Origin: Limnomonas spitsbergensis
Taxonomy: Eukaryota; Chlorophyta; Chlorophyceae; Chlamydomonadales
Length of the DNA stretch: 64,000 nt
Assembly: GCA_037349105.1 (NCBI GenBank)
Contig: JAYJMM010000124.1
Location: 2,588,001 to 2,652,000, forward strand
Direction: 5' to 3'
How positions within the stretch are numbered: the stretch's first letter is position 1; each line of letters starts with the position of its first letter. The notes below the pieces were generated by a model that was not told the origin of the DNA, ran no database searches, and saw only the letters and a program-made list of their open reading frames with translations. Below, piece by piece: positions 53,620 to 64,000 of this stretch. Position numbers and translations under genes: made by a program.

Positions 53620-56600
53620 ATGAGTCTTATCCAATCCAAAGATGATCCTGGGTTATTGGCTTCAATTCGAGCTGCAACATTATGTTTAGACAGACAAGGC
53701 CTGGTCCCACTTCTGAAAGATGCCTTCATCTGGAAAAATCGCGAGAACGGACCGTGGAAATTCTTGACAGATTGTGTTTCCAGGATATTCACAGAGATTG
53801 CCACGGCGAATGGGGATAGATTCAACAGCAGGGCGAAGTGGCGACAGTGGTCGCAGGGCGAAATCAGCAAGGCTCTGCTGAAATTCCTGGCCAAAGCCCT
53901 CTCCTGCATCCCCCAGATGCTTCTCTCCAAGACTCGCGTCGACCCCAACATCGCCGAGGTCATGGGAAGCGCGGTGCACGCAGCCACCACGTTGTCTCTC
54001 TGCGTCCTCGCCGAAGAGGGCACTATGAGGTCCACGAAATGGCCGCAGCTGGAGTCTTGGCTGAAGCTGGAAGGCCTAGCAAGGGCCCTCACCGCGCAGG
54101 CCGTGCTAATCCGCCACACCCTGCATGACGCCACTCCTTGGGAGAGGGGTGTGCAAGTCCTTCTTGATCTGAACAAGACAGCCTCCTTGTTCTACTGCTC
54201 TTCTTGGGAGAACACCTCTCACGGCGTGCACACCGATCACATTATTGCGCTATGCAGCACCTCCCTCAAGTACTGCAACTCCCACGCACGCAAATGGCTG
54301 GAGGCAAACAGCGTCACTGGACTCACTTTCCTACCCGCACAACAGCCCCTCATCCACTGGCTTGATTGCCTCCAGTGCCTGCATTGTATGTTCCATACCC
54401 CATCGCTTACCTCCACAAATTGGCGGCCAATGACACATGTTCTGGTACAGTCCTTCCAGCTGGCCAGGGACATTCTTGCCCAGGACTGGCCAGAGGATCC
54501 GGCCTTGGTGAACAGGCTCTACCTGGCGCTGGACCTCCCGCTCCAAATTTTTCAGCTTTCCATGACTGAGGGTGGCGGATCTTCCCAGGTGTGGCCGATC
54601 CGATGCGCGCTGCAGGCTATGCAAATTGCAGTGCTGCCCAGGAGACGCCTCCTCACCCACGACGCGGAGGCGAAGCTGTCCTCGTTGCAGCGCTCTGTCC
54701 AGAAAGATGCTGGGATTTTGGTCAATATATTCGTGCTAAGTAGGTGGTCTTGTCCAACACTATGATCAGATTATCTGGCTTTTGCATGCATCTCAACCTT
54801 GCCTGCGACGCATTGCTGCATTATTTTGTTTTGAAGTGATATGGCATGAGCTATGGATGCTGGTTAAGTGTCCCCTGCCTGTTGCTTGATCATTATCGCG
54901 CATATGCAGTGATTATGGTCCCTTGTATGACGACCAGTGTGGCTTTCTTTCCTAAGCTCACGCATTCAAGTGCACCGTAGCTCTGCCCTCAATCGCTGAG
55001 TGTCACAAGGGTTAAGGGGTTTCGTACCTTGTACATCACTTGGTACATCATGCCTCGTACCTCACTTGGTACCTCCTACCTCGTACCTCACTTGGTACCT
55101 CATACCTCGTACACCACTTGTTGAATCGTACTTCACTTGGTACCTTGTACTCCATTTAGTACCTCACACCTCACATGGTACCTCGTACCCCACTTGGTGT
55201 ATCGTACCTCACTTCATCCCTCTTACCTCACTAGGTCATTTGAGAGTTGTGGCATTCTAAATTTACGTCACTCCCCACCATGCCCACCCTGTCTCGGTGC
55301 AGGGCTGTTGAAGCCGAAACAGCTATGGGACGTCATGTGCCAAATGGAGGAGACCATGCGCCTCACAGCCCCCCACATATCAGCGTCAGAACTGCAGCAC
55401 ATGGTGCCCTTGTGGGGATCAATGTTAGCAGCCTGCGAGGCAATGGTTCATGGAGTCGGGGCTCCTACCCCTGGCCAGCCGGAGCAGCTGTGTCCCAGCC
55501 TGCTGAAGATTGTCAGCATGGGGCTGACGATGGCCAAAGCGACGGAGATGCTCCCGCCTGGATTAGATCTGCATCTCTTGCTGTTGTGTCGCTCGCTCAC
55601 CTGGTCCGTCTCTCTCATGTGTCATCAAGTGGCGCGGGCAGGGCGCCTGCCCAAGCGCATGAGGGTCATCCAGGGACTAGCTGCTTTGACCATCCCCACG
55701 TGTTGCAGCGTACTTACCATGGGAAATTGGGGAGTTGGCAGCCAGCCTATGGACCGCGCGGAAGGCTCCTATCTGACACATGAATATTACAATGTCCTGG
55801 GGTCGATCAGGGCTGTCCTGGGTGGCATTTCTGAACCGCAGCTGTGTCTGTCCGCCATGTTGAGCGATCCTGTCTGGGTGGCTATCCAGGCTGCCAGCAA
55901 GATTGTGCAGCATCAGCAGGTGGCGCTGGCTGGTTTGCAGCCGAGCCGCTTCGACCATTCTCAACTGCAGTCTCTGGACTCTCTGGTTATAGAAACAGCA
56001 GCCTTGATGGCGTTGCTGGTGGACAGCCTGGCGTGCACCGCACTGAGTGTGCCGCCGTTCCGTTTGGCCCAACAGCATCAGCCTGAGAAGGACAGTGCCT
56101 GGTGTGCCCCAGCCTCAGAGTGCTACATACTGCTAGTTTCAGGGCCTGCAGAGGGGATGTTCGGCCCGGCCAGGTTTGAGCAGGTTGCCTCTGAGATGCG
56201 TTGCCACCCCGATGAGGGAGATCCACCCGGCACCCAGCTTAACAGCTCCTCAGCCACAGAAGTGCCACTGTCAGGGCGCTCTGAGGCAGAGGTGCTTGGG
56301 GCCATGTCCAAGGTCCTGGCCAGCGATGTGTGGCAGGTGCTTCTGGCTGCCCTGCCTGACATGCAGTTGTTGAACGTTGCCGCTGTGGCCGTGTGCACCT
56401 GCTTCCATCAGCTGCTGATCGTGCTCCAGAAGCTGGTCGGGGCCCCGTGCCTGGACGCGCTGTTCGTAGAGGCCGGGACCTTGATCGGAAATCTGTCTTC
56501 CTGCTGCATCCTCGAGTTTGCCTCAGGAATGCGGAGTGGAGAGTTGGTGCCGTGCGACGACATCGCAAAGCGTGTGGGCGCCAGGGACATGGGCCTCGAC

Positions 56601-56957
56601 CTGTTGGGGCTGCTGAGGCGGATCCTGATGGAGGGCTTGGCGGCAGCACCCACTCGTGTACCGCCTGGAGTCGGAGGCGGCGGGGTGGTGGTTGGCAGCT
56701 GGGATCGGGTCCGGGCCGAGCTTATGCTGGGCCTGCCTGAGGAACTGTGGGGGACGGGGCCCTGCTGCAACTCAGCCTGCCTCCAGATGGGTGGTCCTTC
56801 CGAATTGACGGTCAAGACGCTCGCTTGCATGGGCGGATGCGGAGCCAGGTACTGCTGTGAGGCCTGTCAGGTGCAGGCCTGGGGTGGCGGTCACCAGAGG
56901 AACTGCGCTGTCATGAAGGAGGCGAGGGACAGGTACCAGGCTGGCCGGCAAGTGTAG
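53620..56957 (+). CDS. MYND-type zinc-finger protein (2 exons)
   Basis: Exon 1 is 53620-54739 and exon 2 is 55303-56957. The GT (54740) and AG (55301-55302) join in phase and give 924 aa. The ATG at 53620 (MSLIQSKDDPGLLASIRAAT) is chosen because the open frame upstream of it lacks protein-like character. An in-frame upstream ATG at 53416 is possible. Most of the chain is a Leu/Ala-rich helical region without a named domain. The C-terminus (about residues 858-910) is a MYND finger: CCNSAC, then CMGGCGARYCCEAC and HQRNC, i.e. the Cys ladder ending H-x3-C. The finger usually mediates protein-protein contacts. Long helical proteins with a C-terminal MYND preceded by a 'GPSE' linker are abundant in volvocine algae, mostly without known function. 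I cannot assign a role. Confidence 0.85.
55010..55250. repeat. Short tandem repeat in MYND gene intron
   Basis: About a dozen degenerate ~18-20 bp units of the form 'cctcgtacctcacttggta' fill the 563-base intron. Confidence 0.85.
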
Positions 56958-58704
56958 CAGCGGTCCTCACATTGTTCAGCTGGCGGATCAATAGGTACAT
57001 GATGCAGGTGGTCTCGCGGTATACTTAGCCTCGGGCTAGGAAGAAGGTTGGGGGGCTGACGAATGGGGTTAAAACTGAATGAGGGTTAGGTACCGGAACC
57101 CAGGTGGCGGTGGACCTGTGCAGTAGGGGCCTCAAAGTGTCTGGATTGCTTGATGCTTGACTCACCGGCAGATTATGCTCTGTCCTGTACGTGAAGATAA
57201 ACTGGCTGATATATTAATATATACAACTCTGAAAACTTTGGCAGGCTTGGCCTAGAGTTCTTAACTTACTTTGCTTTTATTTCCGATTCAATGGCGGCCA
57301 GCCGGGGCTGGCAATGGGAATGCCAGCTGCGTGTGTTATGATCAGTGAACGGGATGCCTGTAAATCACCCTGCTGATGTTTTGTAACTTGACACCCTTTC
57401 TTGCACACAGTTTTTATTGACCTACGCTGCCCATGCGCTGTGCGTAAATCCTCGCAGTTCATTTGTATTTTGTTTACAATTTTTGTAGGGTACGAGAAGG
57501 GTAAGAGAGGCAGTATCTCCAGCACACTCAATGCGTGCCATCTTTAGGTTCAGATTTTTCAGTCAACAGGGCTTTGGTAAACGGTACCGTCAGAGGGGTA
57601 CCGTTGTGTTGTCCCACTGAGTAGTACTGAACAGCCGCCATTTGGCCCTCCTGTTATTTTCCGTTAATGCGAGCCGGTTTGTAGTCATGTCCCATGAGTT
57701 TCGGGGTTTCAGTCGAGCCCAGCAAATTGAATTATCTCCTTGCCTCAGGTGGTCGGCCATCTTCTTTCTTTTTTTATGCCAGCCTGGCAGGAGGTTTTAC
57801 TCAAAGAGTCGCTTCTTAGTGACCATACGGTACCACAGTTGTGTCGTTGAGTGCTGAGGAGTTGCGAAGCAGAGTGTTGAGGACGATGCTGAAATTGAAT
57901 GTGTCCGTCAGTCCCTGTCACCGGTACCTGTAGATTTGATTTGCCTTTTCCCAGGTATGATAACACGTTTTTTTGATGCTGTCCTCTGGGCTCACTTTCG
58001 ACCAAACGTCTTAATATCTAACTGAAATCCGGCGTTGACATTCAAAAATAGTATATTCGTGGATCCTTAAACAACGTTAGTTTGAGGGAAGGCAAAGCAA
58101 AAGTACAGTATGACTTAATCCCTCTTAACTCCTCCCTTACAGCCCGAACGCTGATGTTCTGCTCCCCTCTCCGAGACTGCTGATTGAAAAGGGGCTTGGA
58201 GGGAATTTTGTCATGCACCGTAGTGGGTTCATGACTTAATACCTCTGGGCCATACTGAAATGAAGCTCGGCCACGTGTACCTTAGTGGGTACGCAGTCCC
58301 AAGTAGATGTGAGGATCTGAACCTTAGGCTTCATGCAGCCCTGATGCGTCTACTTCTTGCCTTAGTCTTGCATAATTGTATACGCAAGCTATTACTCGAT
58401 GACAAGGTTTCCGCATGGCTGTGGTTCTCTGGACAAATGTATCACAGCTAGAAGGGGTCTTTGTTAAGGGGGGCCAGCTGCACTTCAGCTTCAATCTGGC
58501 CTTCGGCTGTTCGGGTTGGTGCAGCAAGCCATGATTTTGGGGCCACCGACCACCTGCCATGGGCCGACTAAGTTTGATCCCCATCAACCTGGTGCTTGGC
58601 TGCCCGGCAAAGGCTGTCTGGTGCGCACTGAAAGGGACAATATCAAACAGATGTCATACCATGCTGGCCCTACCGGCCAAGCGTCCAGGAAGGCCCAGCG
58701 GGTC
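56958..58704. other. Region downstream of the MYND gene
   Basis: No gene is seen. A 'tgtaaa' at about 57357 could be the algal-type polyadenylation signal of the MYND gene but is 400 bases from the stop. Bases about 58470-58620 are a copy of the dispersed 'cttcagct...ggtgcagca' element, and 58225-58275 resembles an inverted tail. Confidence 0.4.
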
Positions 58705-59110
58705 AATAATGTTACACCTTAGGGCCCGCGGCCGAGCTTTGAGCGGGCCCAGAGGTGTAACGTTACTGACCTCTGGGCCCGCTCAAAGCTCGGCCACGTG
58801 GGCCCCTAACTAGAAAGCTGGGATGAAAGTTGGAAATAAACACAGAAGGGGGCAGGACAAAAGTAAGGGGGGGGGGTGAAAGGACAAAACAAGAACACAA
58901 AATCAAAGGAAGTTCCAACCTCTGAAAAAGTCTACGCCTCAACAATATCTACTATGTCGTCCACAAAGGCCACGGCATCCCACCCAAGCCTGCCCTGGTA
59001 AAACTCCAAAACGTCTCTAGCACCGTTTGGAGGACCTGCCCATCCTCGCTCTCTAAGATGCCATGGAGTGATCGCGTAACAAAGTCAATGCAAGCATGCC
59101 TCGGATCAGG
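58705..59110 (-). mobile_element. Non-LTR element 3' end with inverted-repeat tail
   Basis: Read on the minus strand: a coding remnant (EDGQVLQTVLETF; FVDDIVDIVEA in a neighbouring frame), a T-rich 3' UTR and the common tail. The tail is present twice in opposite orientation (58705-58810), forming a palindrome around 'gggcccagaggt'. It is the inverted relative of 29880-30360 and 52250-52600. Confidence 0.75.
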
Positions 59111-60248
59111 TTTCCTGCTTGGTGGTTGGTGGCGGGCTTTCCCCCAGTTTCCTGACTTACCGGTACCGCCAAACGTGGGCACCCAGGGCAAAGCTTAGTT
59201 ACCGTATTTCAGGGAGCTTCAGCTTCAACTACAACCGAACTGTTGCCGGCAAGGCTTGCTTGCGCAGCAACTAAGCCCTGCTGCCGGGGCCACCGCCCGG
59301 TTACATGGCCGATGGTAAAGATCACATGATGCCGAGGGCAGATTAGAGCTTGATTGACATAGACTCCACTGACGGCTAACATGCGGGGCCTGATCACTGA
59401 CTCAAACAGGTGGGGCCAACCCACTGCCGGCTCTCCTTTGTGTTCTTCTCCTTCTTTCCCTCTTACTACCTTAAGTTTCTTTTCTCCACATGCGATACCC
59501 CATGCCCTTCCATGCTGCCATGGTGCTTGGATTCAAGACTCGCAGTCACTAGAAACAATCATGTCACGTGCGCCCATGACACATGCCATGTTCTGGGACT
59601 ACCGGCACACGTGATAGCCATGCAGCCATGACGCAGCCCGTGCCTGCAGGACTCGGGCCTGTTGACAGCCTAGGTTGACACCAGCCCCCACCCTGGCTGC
59701 ACTCCTGACATGACAGAACGGGGATTGTTCAGAGTGGCGATGTAGCCCGTGTTTTCTCTCCCAATCCCTGTTGTCTCTCCCTAACCACATCAAGGAGCAC
59801 AGCACAGCCCCACGCGCCATCTGATATCCTCTAATCAATCTAGGCAGGCCCAATGAGCGGTGTATCTGACTAGGGTTACCATCCCTGTCAGCCCATAGCA
59901 TTTTCTCAGCACGTACGTCCCCCTTGCCTGTCAGCCCGCCGGGCGCACGGGTGGCATGATGAGCATGACCGGCCGTTGTGGTTCCAAGGCATCACGTCAC
60001 GAACCAACTTAAGCAAGGAACTGCCTCAATCTTAACGGGCATCGATTTCTTGAAAGATACCAACGACGACGTCGACAATGCCAGGTCTTCTTAAAACATG
60101 TACCGGTACATGTAGATATCTGCAAAGAGAACAGAGACTGGCAAAGCATTCACGTTTATTACCTGCCTCTTATTCGTTCCGGCAGCGAGGCATAAAATCA
60201 GGTGGGGGAACGTGGATCGTCCCTGGTCGATCGAGAACATCGACTGTG
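59111..60248. other. Gene-free stretch with a dispersed repeat
   Basis: Bases 59555-59835 are the inverted partner of 27690-27960. Bases about 59215-59300 match the 'cttcagct' dispersed element. The promoter of the gene starting near 60249 should lie at the right end. No gene is visible. Confidence 0.4.
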
Positions 60249-61581
60249 ATGAGGAGGCAAGGAGAAGCCATGCAGGAGCATTATCAGCCTTCCACATTTG
60301 AGCAGGCTGACCTCGAGCACGCCGTTGATACCCCCGACCTGCCCGCCAGCAAGGACTTGGGTCGACGCCTGTTCGAGGAACTGCAAGACAACGGCTTCTG
60401 CCTTGTGCGGCCCGGATCATCAGCAGTACCTGCTGGGCAACCTGGCATTAGCACGTCAGCGGCAGGCGCCCAGTGTGCACCTTGTCGCGGGACTGGCAGC
60501 AGGGCAAGAGAAGAGGAGCTCCATGTGGGCAGCAGCAGCAGCAGCAGTTTCAGCCGCAGCAACAGCGCCACACTTGGCGTTGACAGCAGCCTGCACTTCC
60601 CCTCCGAGGAAGAGTTACTGAGTGATGAGCATGCTCCAGGATTGGACAATAGTAGTTTCGCAGCGCAGCGCCAGGCACTGCTGGCACTGTCGGAGCTCCT
60701 GGCCCGTCAGCCAATCTGTGAGAAGGAGAAGGCATGTGATCCGGAGGCTGTTTACCACCTGGGTACGTGCTCCTGAATGGCTTGAGAGACCCTAAAACCT
60801 TTATCCAAAGATTCCAAACCCTAAACCCAAACCCTAAAGCCATACCCTGGACCCTTAACGTCGCCTTGTTTCCTTGCATTGTGTGACCTTATCTAGGCTA
60901 TACTGCCTCACAATGAGCTGCATTTTTTTTCAAATTTGAATGGTTGCGATTGGGATTGAAGCGAGGTTGTTCAGGGTTCACCGGTTCAGGCTTTGGGTGA
61001 CTGCTGTGTTTGTGATACATTGTGGTTCCTTGCGCGTTCAGGGTTCACCGGTTCAGGCTTTTGGTGACTGCTGTGTTTGTGACCTGCTACGGTTCCTTGC
61101 GCGTTCAGGATGGAGCGGGCTACAGGCTTCAAAACCAACTGGAAAAACCGACAGACAAAGCGCAGTGAAGCTTGCGAGTGAAGGCGTCACCGCAGCCTCT
61201 GCAACGCGACAGGAGGCGCCACCCAAGGTGCTCGTGACGCATGCTCATGTAGCTGCTCCATCATATCTGTGACAGAGCTTGCACCGAGCCAGTGCTATGC
61301 TGACGGCAGTTAGAGATGGTAGCGAGAATACCATGGTTCTAGTCGTGCTAGGTCGCATTCAGATATATATGCTCCTGCTATGATGTCGTTATGGCCAGCA
61401 ATGCTAACCTCCTCTACTCCTGTCCCACTGACTGCCCAGCTGGTCACAGTGGAATCCATTTACAACAACCCCACAGTGGCGGACCCGGCGCACCTCCCCG
61501 CACCTCAGCACCTCATCGGCAGTGTACCTTTCTTCACTCATCCAAACCTCTGGCCCGCTGAACCCAAGGTGATACATGCAG
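60249..61581 (+). CDS. Unidentified gene, 5' part (3 exons visible)
   Basis: Exons 60249-60762, 61109-61227 and 61440-61581 have GT/AG junctions with agreeing phase, 258 aa so far, and the last exon ends in phase 1. The start ATG at 60249 (MRRQGEAMQEHYQ) is a guess; the frame is open from 60078. Segments are DLPASKDLGRRLFEELQDNG (then FCLVR), a Ser-rich stretch, LSELLARQPICEKEKA, a Lys/Ser-rich linker, then SIYNNPTVADPAHLPAPQHL and FFTHPNLWPAEPKVIHA. The 'LFEELxDNGFCLVR' start and 'LWP' block faintly recall the N-terminal part of 2-oxoglutarate/Fe(II) oxygenases. This is weak and no catalytic motif is visible. Later exons would lie beyond the LINE inserted at 61.7-63.8 kb and outside the window. 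Confidence 0.45.
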
Positions 61582-61744
61582 GTAGTGTCTCACTGTTTCT
61601 TCTTCTGCACTGCAGCTACGTTTCAGCTACATTTCAGCAGCAGCAAATTTTTCTGCGCTCCAGCTATAATTCAGCTACATTTCAGCTACAGCCAGCCAGT
61701 ATGCGAGGGCTAATGAAACAGTGTGCATGAAGGTGTGAAACATT

Positions 61745-63592
61745 GTGTGTCTGACTGAGCATTTCCTGGTTCGAAATATGTGCAGACAATTGAGGCTTAC
61801 TGAATTGCGTAGTGCTTGCAGCAACCCAGAAAGTCAGGGTTTCAGAGCCGATGGCCAGGCAGGTTTTCGGCATGGACGGGGAACACCTGATAATGCTTTC
61901 ATTCTAAACCACATTATTGAAAAATACCATTCGGAGAAAAAAACGATTTTTGCTGCTTTCATTGATTTTAGGAAGGCATATGACTGCATTGACAGAGATT
62001 TATTGTGGCGGAGTTTACAGAGCATGGGTGTGCACGGCCGGATTTTAGGAAGTTTGAAGGAGATGTATCAGGATGTAAAAATCCGTGTACGGGTTGGTGG
62101 TCAACTGGGAGATAGTTTCTCCTCCTTTATGGGTGTTAAACAAGGAGACCCGCTGTCCCCTCTATTGTTTGGCCTGTTTATCGACCGTTTCGAGAAGTTT
62201 GTCGCAAGTGAGTGCCCTGATATTGGCGCCCGTCTTTCACATGCTTTGGTCAGAGTTTTACTTTATGCTGATGATCTGGTGTTATTCGCTGAATCGCCGG
62301 ATGATCTGAAAAAACTTCTTGATGCTCTCCATATTTTTTGTCGCCACAATGCCTTGACAGTCAATATAAAAAAATCTGAAGCAGTTGTTTTTAACCAGAA
62401 ATATTGTAGTCATTTGGCATCTCTGTCTTATGACGGAAGCGTTCTTGATATTAAGCCCTTTTTCATCTACTTGGGTATGTTATTTGATGAGGCAGAGGGT
62501 ATGAAGGGAGCAGGTAGACGTTGTGTCAACAAAGGGAGGGCAGCTTTGTATGCCATGGTCCGGAGATGTCATGAGCTTGACATACACAATGTTCACATCA
62601 AATGTCATCTTTTTGACTCATTAGTGAAGCCTATTCTGTTTTATGGGTGTGAAATTTGGGGACCAGGTCTCCTTGCGAAAGTAGTCGGCTTGACAGATAC
62701 TGGTTTCTCTAGAGATTTGGAGGTAATTCACAAGGGTTTCCTTAGGCAGTGTCTGGGTCTTCGCAAGTCTGTGGCCGAGTATGTTCTCATGAGTGAACTG
62801 CACCGTGAACCCCTTATCTTAAGTCTTTTTCAGCAGACCCTGAGGTTTTTGAATAGAATTAATCTGAGGCCTGACAATGACCTTGTGAAAATGGCTATGC
62901 AGGAAAGTTGTGATTTGGCGAAGGCTGGCACTTCACTTTGTTGGGCTGGTTTTCTGTCTACGATATTGATGACTCTGGGAATTGATTTATTGACTGCATC
63001 AGCCAATACCTCTTTGGATATTGAGGTCATTGTGAATTCAGCTAGGGATCAGTGGCTTTCCAAAATTTCCAGGGACATGCCACGTACGGCCCTGTCAGTA
63101 CGTGCCACTCCTGACTCAGAACGCTTGGGGTTCAATTTTTTTACGTTCTCTAAGTGGTTCCAAATTAAGCGTGATGTGCAGGAGACTTTCTGGTACAATT
63201 TGAGTAAGCCTAATATTATTTTTGCTGTGGCCCGGTATCGGATGGGGTCGCATTGGCTGAATGTTGAGACGGGGCGCTTTGAGAAACCCTGTGTGCCTCG
63301 TAGCGAGAGGATTTGTAGATGTTGCAATCTTAAATGTCGGGAGGATGAGCTTCACATGATTTACTGCCCGTTCTATACAGACCTTCGTTTTCAGTTTAAC
63401 CTTACTTTCCATAATTTCTTAGAGGACGAGGATGAGGCCATGAAACGGTACGCAAATGGAGTGTGGGGCAAACTTAATGCAGCGGATTCTGCATATGTGT
63501 TCTGGAAGAAATTTGGTTGTTTTATCTTTCAGTGTATGATGAAAAGAGAGAATCATCTCAAAACTCTGCCAAAATTCCTGTCTCCCCCCTAA
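61745..63592 (+). CDS. Non-LTR retrotransposon reverse transcriptase, 5'-truncated
   Basis: A 615-residue open frame copies element RNA into DNA. It contains the RT palm blocks in order: QAGFRHGRGTPDNAF, IFAAFIDFRKAYDCIDRDLL, GVKQGDPLSPLLFGLFID, VRVLLYADDLVLFAESPDDL (catalytic Asp pair), LTVNIKKSEAVVF, and FIYLGMLFDEAEG (thumb side). The C-terminus has a Cys/His cluster, CRCCNLKCREDELHMIYCPF, common in LINE ORF2 proteins. There is no apurinic endonuclease domain upstream, so the copy is 5'-truncated. The first ~35 residues may be fortuitous. The whole RT frame is uninterrupted, which suggests a young insertion. Its base composition is AT-richer than the neighbouring genes. It seems to lie in an intron of the gene at 60.2-61.6 kb, same strand. 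The family is L1-like by C-terminal layout, not certain. Confidence 0.9.
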   Translation: MCLTEHFLVRNMCRQLRLTELRSACSNPESQGFRADGQAGFRHGRGTPDNAFILNHIIEKYHSEKKTIFAAFIDFRKAYDCIDRDLLWRSLQSMGVHGRILGSLKEMYQDVKIRVRVGGQLGDSFSSFMGVKQGDPLSPLLFGLFIDRFEKFVASECPDIGARLSHALVRVLLYADDLVLFAESPDDLKKLLDALHIFCRHNALTVNIKKSEAVVFNQKYCSHLASLSYDGSVLDIKPFFIYLGMLFDEAEGMKGAGRRCVNKGRAALYAMVRRCHELDIHNVHIKCHLFDSLVKPILFYGCEIWGPGLLAKVVGLTDTGFSRDLEVIHKGFLRQCLGLRKSVAEYVLMSELHREPLILSLFQQTLRFLNRINLRPDNDLVKMAMQESCDLAKAGTSLCWAGFLSTILMTLGIDLLTASANTSLDIEVIVNSARDQWLSKISRDMPRTALSVRATPDSERLGFNFFTFSKWFQIKRDVQETFWYNLSKPNIIFAVARYRMGSHWLNVETGRFEKPCVPRSERICRCCNLKCREDELHMIYCPFYTDLRFQFNLTFHNFLEDEDEAMKRYANGVWGKLNAADSAYVFWKKFGCFIFQCMMKRENHLKTLPKFLSPP

Positions 63593-63832
63593 CTCTCTAG
63601 GCGGTGCTCAATCGAACTCTTTTGCACCCACGTCATGTTTTATGGCTGGGGCTTATCTTCTGCACTATGGGGTTCATTCCCACGCCACTGTCGTGGTTGT
63701 GTGCTAGTTGCTTGCCCAGGGGGGTCACTGGTTTTCGCTTTCTGTCCTAGTGTATCAAGTGCCTGTACCGGTTTACGGGCACATGTCCCATGCATCAAGT
63801 GTGATGCTCTGTTGGACTGTAAAAACTTCAAA
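63593..63832 (+). mobile_element. LINE 3' untranslated end
   Basis: Follows the RT stop and matches 26076-26487 (minus its nested insertion) and 38698-38775. It ends near 'ggactgtaaaaacttca' without a long poly(A). Confidence 0.85.
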
Positions 63833-64000
63833 CTTCAACCCATGGCCGTTTCGGGCTTGCACCTATCCTGGATACAAACATCCTGCCTCCATATCCCTGT
63901 GACTTCTCCACTGCTCCTCGTGACTTCCTTGTGTGTTCAGATCCCTGATGTCCCCCCCTCCCTGGAACCTAAACCCTGCCAAAACCCCCTTTTCTGTCCA
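63833..64000. other. Window end
   Basis: A pyrimidine-rich stretch with an AG near 63941 could be an acceptor, but the phase needed to follow exon 61440-61581 gives an immediate stop. No exon is claimed. Confidence 0.3.

Noticed and set aside
55000..55260. Extension of MYND exon 2 upstream as coding
   Set aside because: The open frame there is a translation of the intron's short tandem repeat. The AG at 55301-55302 gives a phase-correct join to exon 1.

Overview
The window looks like nuclear DNA of a green alga. The reasons are GT-AG introns throughout, mostly small exons, a plant/algal-type ORC6, a kinesin-7-type motor, AP2-domain exons and a MYND-finger protein of a style common in Chlamydomonadales. 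The lineage is an inference and no species is claimed. Real exons are a small fraction of the 64 kb. The rest is introns packed with minisatellites, retroelement debris and exon fragments.

Layout. (1) 1.5-7.6 kb, plus strand: a complete seven-exon ORC6 gene (copy A, 333 aa by my splice model). (2) 8.0-8.3 kb, minus: an orphan copy of the last xylulokinase exon. (3) 9.9-10.7 kb, minus: a decayed Cys/His-rich, probably transposon-derived ORF. (4) 11.8-22.0 kb, minus: exons for two AP2-type domains and, upstream in compatible reading phase, a kinesin-7-like motor with coiled coil. They are either neighbours or a motor-AP2 fusion, and the motor part carries two frameshifts and one in-frame stop. 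(5) 23.6-24.7 kb: a weak hypothetical ORF. (6) 26.1-27.1 kb: a LINE 3' fragment with a nested insertion. (7) 27.2 kb: a stray ORC6 exon 6. (8) 28.3-37.3 kb, minus: a complete eleven-exon xylulokinase (498 aa). (9) 37.8 kb: a stray ORC6 exon 1. (10) 40.0-50.1 kb, minus: a second complete ORC6 (copy B, 417 aa) with a 2.3 kb, 23-bp minisatellite in intron 2. (11) 51.6-53.2 kb: non-LTR retroelement and SINE remnants. (12) 53.6-57.0 kb, plus: a two-exon MYND-finger protein (924 aa). (13) 60.2-61.6 kb, plus: the 5' part of an unidentified gene, followed at 61.7-63.8 kb by a 5'-truncated LINE with an intact reverse-transcriptase ORF.

The genes do not form a pathway. ORC6 acts in replication origin licensing, xylulokinase in sugar metabolism, the kinesin in mitosis or transport and AP2 in transcription. 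The linking theme is structural. Introns of ORC6-A, ORC6-B, xylulokinase and the kinesin contain tandem, decaying copies of the adjacent exon/intron junction ('exon echoes'), and some arrays appear to be seeded by a splice site. A second theme is duplication of an ORC6/xylulokinase tail-to-tail pair with apparent reciprocal loss. Exon boundaries were placed by hand from GT/AG sites, homology to known family motifs and reading-phase agreement. No transcript evidence was available.
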